From an uncultured Christensenellaceae bacterium (GTDB lineage: Bacteria; Bacillota; Clostridia; Christensenellales; CAG-138), in the NCBI GenBank assembly GCA_902475645.1, contig CABSAH010000052.1, positions 1-9,934 of the forward strand: a stretch of 9,934 nt of DNA. The letters are read 5' to 3'. The position numbers and the translations under genes were made by a program. The notes under the pieces are model-generated. The model made no database searches and was not told the origin of the DNA. It worked only from the letters and a program-made list of their open reading frames with translations. Positions 1 to 7,847 of this stretch are shown here, piece after piece; within the stretch, counting starts at the first letter, position 1, and every line of letters starts with the position of its first letter.

Positions 1-284
1 TTGCAGCTCTTGCAGTCCATAAGCGGGTCGTTGAAGTTCACAACGTGTCCGCTGGCAACCCAAACCTCGGGGTTCATCAGTATGGCGGAATCAAGACCTA
101 CATTATATTCACATTCCTGCACAAACTTGCGCCACCACGCTTTTTTTACGTTGTTTTTCATCTCCACGCCCAACGGGCCGTAATCCCATGCGTTCGCAAG
201 GCCGCCGTATAGCTCGGAGCCGGCGAAAACAAAGCCGCGGTTTTTGCAAAGCGCAACTATTTTGTCCATACTATATCCGCTCAT
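1..284 (-). CDS. glyQS: Glycyl-tRNA synthetase, single-chain type (5' part, runs off the left edge)
   Basis: This cytoplasmic class II aminoacyl-tRNA synthetase charges tRNA-Gly with glycine using ATP. Only the first 94 residues are inside the window. They read [20 protein letters not shown], then [19 protein letters not shown] (residues 21-39), [10 protein letters not shown] (about 78-87) and the start of the family's DCKxC motif (90-94). This is the N-terminus of the homodimeric type 2 family, not the separate alpha/beta type of Proteobacteria. The ATG at 284 has a perfect AGGAGG on the minus strand at 299-294, with 9 bases between them. An in-frame ATG five codons later would lose that spacing. 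The gene is transcribed divergently from the miaB operon, and a good sigma-A-like promoter lies only about 45 bases upstream. There is therefore no room for a T-box leader, although T-boxes commonly control glycyl-tRNA synthetase genes in Bacillota. Identity is near certain; everything past the first 94 residues is unseen. Confidence 0.96.
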   Translation of the reverse strand, partial: MSGYSMDKIVALCKNRGFVFAGSELYGGLANAWDYGPLGVEMKNNVKKAWWRKFVQECEYNVGLDSAILMNPEVWVASGHVVNFNDPLMDCKSC

Positions 285-329
285 TAGGTATAACCTCCTA
301 AAAAAATAACGATTTTTTCAATATAAATT

Positions 330-358
330 ATGATACCATAGGCACAGCTTTTGTTCAA
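330..358 (-). promoter_or_regulatory. Promoter of glyQS (sigma-A type)
   Basis: On the minus strand there is TTGAAC (-35, bases 358-353), a 17-base spacer and TATCAT (-10, bases 335-330). Initiation would fall near 323, giving a leader of roughly 40 bases before the ATG at 284. The spacing is optimal and each box is close to consensus. The site lies back to back with the rightward promoter: the two -35 boxes are separated by three bases. The call is from sequence alone. Confidence 0.7.
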
Positions 359-361
359 GTG

Positions 362-391
362 TTGCTAAAACATATAGGTTGGGGATATAAT
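362..391 (+). promoter_or_regulatory. Promoter of the miaB-ynbB operon (sigma-A type)
   Basis: TTGCTA (-35, 362-367) is followed by an 18-base spacer and a perfect TATAAT (-10, 386-391). Initiation would be near 398, leaving a leader of about 30 bases before miaB. It is the only convincing promoter I see for the whole rightward gene set, since later junctions are 34 bases or shorter, or overlap. I see no LexA box (GAAC-N4-GTTC type) over it, so SOS control is not supported. Confidence 0.65.
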
Positions 392-416
392 ATAGTGTCT
401 GTATTTATGTATATAA

Positions 417-422
417 GAAAGG
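417..422 (+). promoter_or_regulatory. Ribosome binding site that decides the miaB start
   Basis: GAAAGG lies directly against an in-frame ATG at 423, which is too close to serve it. It is six bases before the ATG at 429, which is normal spacing. The motif therefore favours the second ATG as the real start, shortening the longest reading by two residues. Confidence 0.6.
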
Positions 423-428
423 ATGCGT

Positions 429-1826
429 ATGAGGAAAGATACTGCCGTGCCGCAGGGAGAGATGGAAAGCGCACGTTTGGCGGCGGAAAGAATCAACAGG
501 AATCTGGACGGACGAAAGCCTACCTATTATATAGAAACGTATGGCTGCCAGATGAACGAGCATGATTCGGAAAAAATAGCCGGCATACTTGAAAGCTGCG
601 GCTATGTCAGGGCTGCCGATAAGCTTTCCGCAAACATTATATTTTTCAATACTTGCTGCGTAAGGGACCATGCCGAAAAGAAGGTTTTCGGGAACATTGG
701 CGCGCTAAAAAAGGTTAAGGACGATAACCCTTCGCTCATATTGGGCGTATGCGGATGCATGATGCAGCAAAAAGAGGTTGCTGACAAGCTGTTCAAGCGT
801 TTTCCGTACCTTGATATAGTATTCGGCACAAATGAATTGCATATGCTGCCCAACCTGCTTGAAAAGGTGCTTAACGGCGAACGCATAGAGCTTGTGCGCC
901 AAATGGACGGGGAAATAGCCGAGGGTCTGCCCGTAAGACGGATAGATAGCGTGTCCCAATTCGTTACCATAATGTACGGCTGCAACAATTTCTGTTCGTA
1001 TTGCATAGTGCCATACGTTCGCGGGCGCGAAAGGTCAAGAAGCGTTGAAAGCATAGTGAATGAAATAAAGGGGCTTGCCGCAAACGGGGTAAAGGAAATA
1101 ACGCTGCTTGGGCAGAATGTGAATTCCTATTACAGCGAAGCCGATAATGCCGACTTTCCAGCGCTGCTTAGGGCTGTGTGCAGGGTTGAAGGTATAGAGC
1201 GCGTGCGCTTTATGACGTCGCACCCTAAAGACTTATCTGATGGATTGATAGCGGCAATGGCGGAAGAAGAAAAGGTTTGTCCGCATATTCATCTTCCGGT
1301 GCAGTCGGGAAGCGACAGGATACTTAAGCTTATGAACCGGCACTATGACCGCGAACGGTATTTCAGCGTGGTGGATAAACTCAAGGCTGCCGTGCCTGGC
1401 GTTGAGCTGACAACGGACATAATAGTCGGCTTCCCGGGCGAAACGGAGGAGGACTTTGCCGCTACGCTCGACATGGTTGAGAAGATGGGATACAGCGCGG
1501 CATATACGTTCAAGTATTCTCCGCGTAAAGGCACAAAGGCCGCCGAAATGGATGAGCAGATAAGCGAGGATGTGAAGAAGGAGCGGCTTAAGCGGCTGAA
1601 CAGCGCCGTTGAAAAGGGGCTTAAAGAGGGCAGCAAAAAGTATATAGGGCAGGAGGGCGAGGTGCTTGTTGAAGGCTGCGATCACCGCGGCGAAACCATG
1701 GCATACGGAAAGCTGCCTTGCTTCAAAATGGTATACTTCAAGGGTGACGAGAGCATGATAGGCTCCCTGCGCCGCGTTAGGATAACAGGCATAACGAAAA
1801 ACTCCCTTGTCGGGGAACTGATATAA
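429..1826 (+). CDS. miaB: tRNA-2-methylthio-N6-dimethylallyladenosine synthase MiaB
   Basis: MiaB is a radical-SAM methylthiotransferase. It adds the 2-methylthio group to i6A37 of tRNAs reading UNN codons, completing the step begun by MiaA, which is encoded in the same operon. The protein is 465 residues counted from the ATG at 429. The N-terminal UPF0004 domain supplies three cysteines for the auxiliary 4Fe-4S cluster: YGCQMN (Cys40), FNTCC (Cys76, with an extra Cys77) and CGCMMQ (Cys110). The radical-SAM motif CNNFCSYC gives Cys185, Cys189 and Cys192. LLGQNVNSY, HLPVQSGSD and GFPGETEEDF follow, and a TRAM RNA-binding domain occupies roughly the last 70 residues. Length and motifs are those of MiaB and not of MtaB or RimO. 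An ATG at 423 would add two residues, but the ribosome binding site favours 429. It is the first gene of the operon, 16 bases before the YlbF-family gene; the order miaB then a YlbF/YmcA gene also occurs in Bacillus subtilis. Confidence 0.96.
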   Translation: MRKDTAVPQGEMESARLAAERINRNLDGRKPTYYIETYGCQMNEHDSEKIAGILESCGYVRAADKLSANIIFFNTCCVRDHAEKKVFGNIGALKKVKDDNPSLILGVCGCMMQQKEVADKLFKRFPYLDIVFGTNELHMLPNLLEKVLNGERIELVRQMDGEIAEGLPVRRIDSVSQFVTIMYGCNNFCSYCIVPYVRGRERSRSVESIVNEIKGLAANGVKEITLLGQNVNSYYSEADNADFPALLRAVCRVEGIERVRFMTSHPKDLSDGLIAAMAEEEKVCPHIHLPVQSGSDRILKLMNRHYDRERYFSVVDKLKAAVPGVELTTDIIVGFPGETEEDFAATLDMVEKMGYSAAYTFKYSPRKGTKAAEMDEQISEDVKKERLKRLNSAVEKGLKEGSKKYIGQEGEVLVEGCDHRGETMAYGKLPCFKMVYFKGDESMIGSLRRVRITGITKNSLVGELI

Positions 1827-1842
1827 CAGAAAGGAAACAACA

Positions 1843-2259
1843 ATGATACTTGAAAAGGCAAGAGAACTTGGCATTGCGCTGAGCGAATCCGACGAGTTTG
1901 CAAACATGACCCGCACGCGGGAGGCTATGGAGGCCGATACCGGGCTGATGGCAGAGCTTAACGAATACAATGCGCTGCAGGAATCAATAGCACGCCTGCT
2001 TACACAGGATGGCGACAATCATGCCGAAATACAGCAAATGTCCCGCGATATGGAGCGGCTGCACGATGAGCTGATAGAAAACGAAACATTCCGCGCAATG
2101 CTTGAAGCCCAGGCGGAGTTTCAGCAGCTTATGAAGCGCGTAAACGCTGTAATAGGCATGTGCATAGGCGCAGAAGGCAAAGACGAAGAAGAGGATAACG
2201 ACGAGGAAAACGAAGGCGGCTGCAGCGGGTGCTGTTCGCAATGCTCGGGCTGCCACTAA
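1843..2259 (+). CDS. ylbF: YlbF/YmcA-family regulator with cysteine-rich C-terminal tail
   Basis: This 138-residue protein belongs to the Com_YlbF (DUF964) family. It is almost wholly helical in its first 105 residues, in the pattern of that family: ILEKARELGIALSESDEF at the start and ETFRAMLEAQAEFQQLMKRV near 81-100. A strongly acidic stretch follows (about 114-124), then a tail with CSGCC, QC and GCH placing cysteines at 127, 130, 131, 134 and 137; Cys107 is separate. In B. subtilis YlbF (RicF), YmcA (RicA) and YaaT (RicT) form a complex that affects RNase Y-dependent mRNA maturation and, from memory, carries 4Fe-4S clusters. The tail resembles YlbF, while the position directly after miaB and before mutS matches ymcA (with cotE missing here), so orthology to one or the other is open. 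An AGAAAGGA ribosome binding site (1828-1835) precedes the ATG. Metal or cluster binding is an inference. Confidence 0.88.
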   Translation: MILEKARELGIALSESDEFANMTRTREAMEADTGLMAELNEYNALQESIARLLTQDGDNHAEIQQMSRDMERLHDELIENETFRAMLEAQAEFQQLMKRVNAVIGMCIGAEGKDEEEDNDEENEGGCSGCCSQCSGCH

Positions 2260-2293
2260 AACAGGCTAAAAGATAAAAACGAGGTATAACGCT

Positions 2294-4915
2294 ATGCCGG
2301 CAGGCCTTACGCCCATGATGAGCCAATACCTTTCGCTGAAGGAGAAATACAGCGACTGTTTGCTGTTCTTCAGGCTGGGTGATTTTTATGAAATGTTCTT
2401 TGAGGACGCAATAACCGCATCCAAGGTGCTTGATATAGCGCTTACGGGGCGTGATTGCGGCCTTGAAACGCGCGCGCCAATGTGCGGCGTGCCGTTCCAT
2501 GCGGTGGATTCATATATAGCAAAGCTTATCGAAAACGGGTATAAGGTTGCGCTGAGCGAACAGCTTACCGACCCCGCGCTTTCAAAGGGGCTTGTTGAAA
2601 GGGATGTTGTAAGGGTATATACAGCAGGCACGGTAATTGAAGAAAACATGCTGGACGAGCGCGCGAATAACTATATAATCGCCATGTATGTTTCTTCCGA
2701 TGAAGTGGGGATTGCCTGCTGCGATGTTTCAACGGGCAGCTTTACAGTGAGCGAAATTTCGATAGCGGATAAAACGGACGACCTTGTTAACGAGCTTGCA
2801 AGGATATCCCCGCGGGAGGCCATAGCCAACGAAGCGTATTTCCTTAGGGAAGATATAGTAAAGGCGTTGCAGCTTAACTGCCATGCAGCATGCGCGGATC
2901 CGCGAAGCTTTGAACCCACACGCGCTGAAGCAAAGGTGCTTATGCATTTTCGTTCGGCATCGCTGCAAACGCTCGGCTGCGCTTCATTGAAAAACGCCGT
3001 GTGTGCGGCGGGCGCGCTTATAAGCTACCTTGAACAGACGCAGAAGAACAGCCTTGAGCATATAAAAAAGCTTACCGTGCTGCAAAGGAGCCTGTATCTT
3101 GGGCTTGATGCGACCACAAGGCGAAATCTTGAGCTTACAAAGCCGCTGCATACGGACGGCGGAAAGAAAAGCACGCTTTTATATCATTTGGATAAAACGT
3201 CCACGTCAATGGGCGCAAGGTTCCTGCGCGCGGCGATAGAGCAGCCGCTGCAAAGCATAGACGCAATAAACGAACGGCTCAACGCCGTGGATGAGCTTGT
3301 GCATAAGCGGGCGGAGAGGGAAGAGCTTTCGGAGCTTCTTGACAATATATACGATATTGAGCGGCTTTGCAGCCGCATAGCTTACGGCAGCGTAAACGGG
3401 CGCGACTGCGTATCGCTGCGCGTATCGCTTGAAAAGCTTCCTGCCGTAATAGAAAAAGCGCGCGCCCTTGAATCCGGCGCATTTTGCCGCATAGCCAAGA
3501 ATCTTGACGCTATGGAGGATATATGCGCCCTTTTGAGTGAGGCGATAGTTGACGATCCCCCGATAGGCGTAAAGGACGGCGGCGTTATACGCGCGGGCTA
3601 TAATAGCGAAGTTGACGAGCTGCGCGAAGCCGCAACAAACGGCAAGGGCATGATGGCGGCGGTTGAAGCGCGCGAACGCACGGCTACCGGCATAAAAAAC
3701 CTTAGAGTGGGCTACAACAGGGTGTTCGGCTACTATATAGAGGTCACCAAGTCGTATCAGAATATGGTGCCGTATGGCTACATAAGAAAGCAAACGCTTG
3801 CCAATTCCGAACGCTATGTTACGGAGGAGCTGAAGGAGCTTGAAGAGAAGATAACGGGCGCCGAAGCCAACCTTATAAGCCTTGAATATAAGCTTTTTAC
3901 GGAAATACGGGAAACGCTTTTAAGCTGCATTGACCGTCTGCAAAGCGATTCTGCGCTGATAGCGGAGCTGGACTTTTATTGCTCGCTTGCGCACGTTGCG
4001 TTTGAAAACAATTATTGCAAGCCCAAAATGCAGCTAAACGGCGCTATAAGCATAGTTGAAGGCCGACATCCGGTTGTGGAAAGCGGCATGAAGGGCGCAT
4101 TTGTGCCAAATAATGTGCAGCTTGACCAAAAGGATAACCGCCTGCTTATAATCACAGGTCCAAATATGGCGGGCAAAAGCACATATCTGAGGCAGGTAGC
4201 CATAATAACGCTTATGGCGCACATAGGCTCGTTCGTTCCCGCCAAAAAAGCCGCAATAAGCGTTGTTGACAGGATATTCACCCGCATAGGGGCGTCGGAT
4301 AATCTTTCGGGCGGGCAGAGTACATTTATGGTTGAAATGAGCGAGGTTGCGGGGATACTGAACAACGCCACAAGCCGCAGCCTGCTTATATTGGACGAAA
4401 TAGGCCGCGGCACAAGCACCTTTGACGGGCTTAGCATAGCGTGGGCCGTGCTTGAATACATTGCCGACCCCGCGCGCTGCGGTGCAAAGGCATTGTTCGC
4501 CACGCATTACCATGAGCTTACGGAGCTTGAAGGCAAGCTGCCAGGTATAAAGAACTACCGCATAACGGTTAAGGAAGTGGGGGACGACATAATATTTTTG
4601 CGGCGCATTGTGCGCGGCGGGGCGGACAGAAGCTTCGGCGTGCAGGTGGCAAGGCTTGCAGGGCTTCCGAACGACGTTATAAGCAGGGCTAAGGAGCTGC
4701 TCAGGCAGCTTGAAGCGGCGGATATAAACCACGATATTGAACCTGTGCTGAGCGGCGGAGAGGAGCAGCAGATGTCGCTTTTCGGCTCGTGCGCGGCGGA
4801 TGATATAATTGAATCGCTTAGCGATATGCAGCTTGATACAATGACGCCCATGGATGCTATGAACGCATTATATGATTTACAGATGAGAGCAAAGCTCAGA
4901 AAGGGTAAAAAATGA
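2294..4915 (+). CDS. mutS: DNA mismatch repair ATPase MutS
   Basis: MutS recognises mismatches and small loops as a clamp-shaped dimer and passes the signal to MutL. The protein has 873 residues, normal for the MutS1 family. Domain I carries the mismatch-intercalating Phe-X-Glu as FYE (Phe31, Glu33) within RLGDFYEMFFEDA. Connector, lever and clamp regions fill roughly 130-570. The ATPase domain has Walker A GPNMAGKST (622-630), the QSTFMVEMSE loop, Walker B LLILDEIGRGTSTFDG with Asp701 and Glu702, and the THYHEL His-loop at about 737-742. Near the C-terminus QMSLF (826-830) fits the sliding-clamp (DnaN) binding pentapeptide. The start is supported by GAGG at 2281-2284. The gene is 34 bases after the YlbF-family gene and overlaps mutL by ATGA. 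All key residues are present, so it should be functional; it is not a MutS2 (no Smr domain). Confidence 0.97.
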   Translation: MPAGLTPMMSQYLSLKEKYSDCLLFFRLGDFYEMFFEDAITASKVLDIALTGRDCGLETRAPMCGVPFHAVDSYIAKLIENGYKVALSEQLTDPALSKGLVERDVVRVYTAGTVIEENMLDERANNYIIAMYVSSDEVGIACCDVSTGSFTVSEISIADKTDDLVNELARISPREAIANEAYFLREDIVKALQLNCHAACADPRSFEPTRAEAKVLMHFRSASLQTLGCASLKNAVCAAGALISYLEQTQKNSLEHIKKLTVLQRSLYLGLDATTRRNLELTKPLHTDGGKKSTLLYHLDKTSTSMGARFLRAAIEQPLQSIDAINERLNAVDELVHKRAEREELSELLDNIYDIERLCSRIAYGSVNGRDCVSLRVSLEKLPAVIEKARALESGAFCRIAKNLDAMEDICALLSEAIVDDPPIGVKDGGVIRAGYNSEVDELREAATNGKGMMAAVEARERTATGIKNLRVGYNRVFGYYIEVTKSYQNMVPYGYIRKQTLANSERYVTEELKELEEKITGAEANLISLEYKLFTEIRETLLSCIDRLQSDSALIAELDFYCSLAHVAFENNYCKPKMQLNGAISIVEGRHPVVESGMKGAFVPNNVQLDQKDNRLLIITGPNMAGKSTYLRQVAIITLMAHIGSFVPAKKAAISVVDRIFTRIGASDNLSGGQSTFMVEMSEVAGILNNATSRSLLILDEIGRGTSTFDGLSIAWAVLEYIADPARCGAKALFATHYHELTELEGKLPGIKNYRITVKEVGDDIIFLRRIVRGGADRSFGVQVARLAGLPNDVISRAKELLRQLEAADINHDIEPVLSGGEEQQMSLFGSCAADDIIESLSDMQLDTMTPMDAMNALYDLQMRAKLRKGKK

Positions 4916-6891
4916 GCCGTATTCATGTGTTGGACAGCTATACGGCAAACCGGATAGCTGCCGGTGAGGTCGTTGAAAGGCCGGCTTCGGTAGTAAAGGA
5001 ACTGCTTGAAAACGCGATAGACGCGGGGGCTACCGCCGTAACGATAGAAACAACGGGCGGCGGGCTTGAATCCATCCGCGTTAGCGATAACGGCGCGGGC
5101 ATAAACGCCAACGACGTTGCCACGGCCTTTTTACCCCATGCAACAAGCAAAATAGCCACGACAGACGATTTGTTTTCAATAAACACGCTGGGCTTTCGCG
5201 GCGAAGCCTTGCCGAGCATTGCGGCGGTATCCAAGGTTACAATGCGCACAAAGCAAAAGGATGCGCCAAACGGCGTATTGCTGCGCATAAACGGCGGCGA
5301 CATAATAGAAAACCACGAAGCCGGAGTGCCGGACGGAACGACGATTGAATGTGAGGATTTGTTCTATAACGTGCCCGCGCGGCTGAAATTTATAAAGAGC
5401 GCGCGTGCGGAATCGGCGCATATAAGCGACTATGTTTCCAGAATGATAATGGCAAGGCCAGATATAAGAATAAAGCTTATTCAATCCGGAAGGACGGTAT
5501 TCCATAGCGAAGGCGACGGCGAAGTGGACAGCGCTATAGCCTGCGTATACGGCAGCGATATTCTGAATAACCTTAGGGAAATATACTATGATGACGGGTA
5601 TTTCAACATAGTCGGGTTCATAGGCACGGAGCAGATTGGCCGAGCATCACGCACGGCGCAGTCGTTCTATGTAAACTGCCGCTATATACGTTCGCAAAAG
5701 CTATCGTATGCATTGCAGCGCGCATATGATACGCGGCTTATGCAGGGCAGATTTCCGTTTGCTGTGATGCACATAGGAATATCGCCCGAAGAAATAGACG
5801 TGAATGTGCATCCGAACAAGCTGGAGGTACGCTTCAGGCATGAGGACAGGATAATGGGCGCGTTCGTTACCCAATGCCGCAAGGCGCTGGAACGGACGGC
5901 AGAGGACATGATGCTTGACCTAAGCGCCCCGGAGATAAAGAAGATAGTCTACGTCCAAAACGAAATGCCGGGTGCTTCCGTAAAAGACGACGCCATGAAG
6001 CGGATAGCCGATATGGCGTTCAGCCAACGCAGCGAAAGCCGCATAGAGCTTAGCGCGCTGCCTGCCGAAGCATTTATTGCCAAGCGTGAAGCCGCGCCCG
6101 CATATGCCGTGCATGACAGCGAATCTTCAGAAACAGCCCATGACGATAACGCTGATAAGGGTATATCCGCCGTGCCTATTTTACGACATGAAACGGTGAG
6201 TGCGGAAGAAGCTGCATTTATAAAGGCGGATGAAGAAGCAGCTAAGCCCGTTGAAACAGGTATGCCGCAGGCGAAGCGGGAAATGCCCAATATAACGCCC
6301 GTGCAGCAAAGGGTGGATTTTACCCAATACGAAATAATAGGCCAGCTTTTCAGCTGTTATTGGATAGTGCAGCACGATGATGAGGTAATATTTATCGATC
6401 AGCATGCCATGCATGAGCGCAGGCTGTATGAAAGAATAAAGGAAAAGGATATTCCTGCCGATTCGCAGCAGCTTTTAGTCCCCGAAATAGTCAGGCTGAC
6501 GCCCGTTGAATTTGCTCTTCTTATGGATAATATAGACAGGTTCAGCGAAATAGGCTTTGATATAGAGGAATTCGGCGCAATGAGCGTGAGCGTGCGCGCA
6601 GTACCCGTGATTATGGACAAAGCGGACATAAGGCGGTTCCTTGCCGAAGCAATAGCCATGTTCGACGCAAAGAATAAGCTGACTACAGTTGACATGAAGC
6701 GAAACGCGCTGATAACGCGCGCGTGCAAAGCCGCAATAAAGGCGGGGGAGAGGATAAGCGAAACGGAGATAAGGGCGCTGCTTGAACAGTGCGGCAATGA
6801 AGGCGTTCCGCTAACATGCCCGCACGGCCGCCCCATAATGGCACGCATGACAAAAACGGAATTTGAAAAGCTGTTCAAAAGGATAGTATGA
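4912..6891 (+). CDS. mutL: DNA mismatch repair endonuclease MutL
   Basis: MutL couples MutS recognition to strand incision. The 659-residue protein has an N-terminal GHKL ATPase: ELLENAIDAG with catalytic Glu30 and Mg-binding Asn34, DNGAG (59-63) and GFRGEAL (94-100). A low-conservation, Glu/Ala-rich linker spans roughly 345-460. The C-terminal dimerisation/endonuclease domain has DQHAMHERRLYE (496-507), an exact match to DQHA-X2-E-X4-E, then ACKAAIKAGE (604-613) and CPHGRP (636-641), the zinc-site motifs of nicking MutL proteins. QQLLVP (519-524) matches the region of B. subtilis MutL that contacts the sliding clamp. This is thus the MutH-independent type. Its ATG overlaps the mutS stop (ATGA), with AAGGG six bases upstream, suggesting translational coupling. 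It overlaps miaA in the same way. Confidence 0.97.
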   Translation: MSRIHVLDSYTANRIAAGEVVERPASVVKELLENAIDAGATAVTIETTGGGLESIRVSDNGAGINANDVATAFLPHATSKIATTDDLFSINTLGFRGEALPSIAAVSKVTMRTKQKDAPNGVLLRINGGDIIENHEAGVPDGTTIECEDLFYNVPARLKFIKSARAESAHISDYVSRMIMARPDIRIKLIQSGRTVFHSEGDGEVDSAIACVYGSDILNNLREIYYDDGYFNIVGFIGTEQIGRASRTAQSFYVNCRYIRSQKLSYALQRAYDTRLMQGRFPFAVMHIGISPEEIDVNVHPNKLEVRFRHEDRIMGAFVTQCRKALERTAEDMMLDLSAPEIKKIVYVQNEMPGASVKDDAMKRIADMAFSQRSESRIELSALPAEAFIAKREAAPAYAVHDSESSETAHDDNADKGISAVPILRHETVSAEEAAFIKADEEAAKPVETGMPQAKREMPNITPVQQRVDFTQYEIIGQLFSCYWIVQHDDEVIFIDQHAMHERRLYERIKEKDIPADSQQLLVPEIVRLTPVEFALLMDNIDRFSEIGFDIEEFGAMSVSVRAVPVIMDKADIRRFLAEAIAMFDAKNKLTTVDMKRNALITRACKAAIKAGERISETEIRALLEQCGNEGVPLTCPHGRPIMARMTKTEFEKLFKRIV

Positions 6892-7847
6892 CGAAGCATA
6901 AACTGTTTATTATCACGGGACCCACCGCCGGCGGGAAAACAGCAGCATCCGTTTCAGCCGCACGGCTGATGAACGCGGAGATAATATCCGCAGACGCCAT
7001 ACAGCTATATAAGCAGCTCGATATAGGCTCGGCAAAGCCTACGGTGGAGGAGCGGCGCGGTATAGCTCATCATATGATGGACTGCATAGAGCCGGACGAG
7101 CCGCGCTTCACCGTATCAAGGTTCCGCGATGGGGCGATAGCTGCGGCGAATGAAATAATAGCAAAGGGTAAAAGGCCGCTTGTTGTCGGCGGTACGGGGC
7201 TGTATATAAACGCGCTGACGTATCCGCTCACATTTTCGCAGATTGCGCCCGATAGCGAATTGCGGGCGGAGCTTATGGCAAAAGAGCAGGCAGATAAAGG
7301 TTCGTTATATGAAATGCTTGCCGAAGCCGATGCAAAAACAGCTGAGCGGCTGCACCCAAACGATATTAAGCGCATTGTAAGGGCGCTTGAAATATGCATA
7401 AAAAGCGGCAAAAAGGCATCAGAACAGGGCGAGGGCTTCACGCACCGCGATGATGATGCGCTTGAATTTGCGCCTGTCATGGCGGGGATAACCATGCCGC
7501 GGGATATGCTGTATGCAAGGATAGAGAAGCGCGTGGACGATATGTTCACAGCAGGGCTTATAGATGAGGTGCGGGCTTTGCTTGAACGCGGCTGCATGCG
7601 GGAGCTTCCGTCAATGCAGGGACTTGGCTATAAGGAAACGGCGGCATATATAATGGGCGAATGTACGCTTGATGAAGCCAAGGAAACAATAAAGCGCGAA
7701 ACACGGCGCTTTGCCAAGCGGCAGCTAACGTGGTTCCGCAGGGAGGAACGCATACGCTGGTTTGATGCTGCGCTCTATTGCGGCGCGGACGAGCTGGGTA
7801 AAGCCATAGCGGAATATTTTCTTAATCGGGAGGGGCAAAATGGCTGA
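6888..7847 (+). CDS. miaA: tRNA dimethylallyltransferase MiaA
   Basis: MiaA transfers a dimethylallyl group from DMAPP to N6 of A37 in tRNAs reading UNN codons, the substrate step for MiaB. The protein is 319 residues, standard for the family. It has the P-loop GPTAGGKT (11-18), SADAIQLYKQLDIGSAKP (34-51), HHMMD (61-65), VVGGTGLYI (99-107), LPSMQGLGYKE in the second half, and RRFAKRQLTWFRRE near the C-terminus. One oddity is that the family's DSxQ signature reads DAIQ here (Asp36, Ala37, Gln39), so the usual serine is lost. The other signatures are intact and activity is expected. The start overlaps the mutL stop as ATGA, with AAAGGA at 6878-6883. Its end overlaps hfq by 8 bases. The mutL-miaA-hfq order is widespread, also in Enterobacteria. 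Confidence 0.96.
   Translation: MTKHKLFIITGPTAGGKTAASVSAARLMNAEIISADAIQLYKQLDIGSAKPTVEERRGIAHHMMDCIEPDEPRFTVSRFRDGAIAAANEIIAKGKRPLVVGGTGLYINALTYPLTFSQIAPDSELRAELMAKEQADKGSLYEMLAEADAKTAERLHPNDIKRIVRALEICIKSGKKASEQGEGFTHRDDDALEFAPVMAGITMPRDMLYARIEKRVDDMFTAGLIDEVRALLERGCMRELPSMQGLGYKETAAYIMGECTLDEAKETIKRETRRFAKRQLTWFRREERIRWFDAALYCGADELGKAIAEYFLNREGQNG
7828..7835 (+). promoter_or_regulatory. Strong ribosome binding site of hfq inside the end of miaA
   Basis: GGGAGGGG lies within the last codons of miaA, 4 to 6 bases (depending on the pairing register) before the hfq ATG at 7840. It is one of the strongest Shine-Dalgarno matches in the operon and fixes the hfq start even though the two reading frames overlap. 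Confidence 0.7.

Noticed and set aside
301..318. Hairpin AAAAAAT/ATTTTTT in the glyQS leader as an attenuator
   Set aside because: The stem is A-T only and too weak. There is no T-box sequence or specifier loop, and the leader is too short.
423..425. ATG at 423 as the start of miaB
   Set aside because: The GAAAGG ribosome binding site touches this ATG with no spacer, while it is six bases from the in-frame ATG at 429. Only two residues differ.
359..565. Small plus-strand frame overlapping the miaB start
   Set aside because: It starts upstream of the predicted -10 box, so it would not be on the transcript, and it is out of frame with the clear MiaB sequence.
1233..2018. Long open frame on the minus strand opposite miaB and the YlbF-family gene
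   Set aside because: It crosses two well-identified genes, has no recognisable domain and follows their codon pattern in mirror. The similar minus-strand frames opposite mutS and miaA fail for the same reasons.
2260..2293. Separate promoter or terminator between the YlbF-family gene and mutS
   Set aside because: The 34 bases are A-rich but hold no hairpin with T-run and no paired -35/-10 boxes; only the mutS ribosome binding site is visible.
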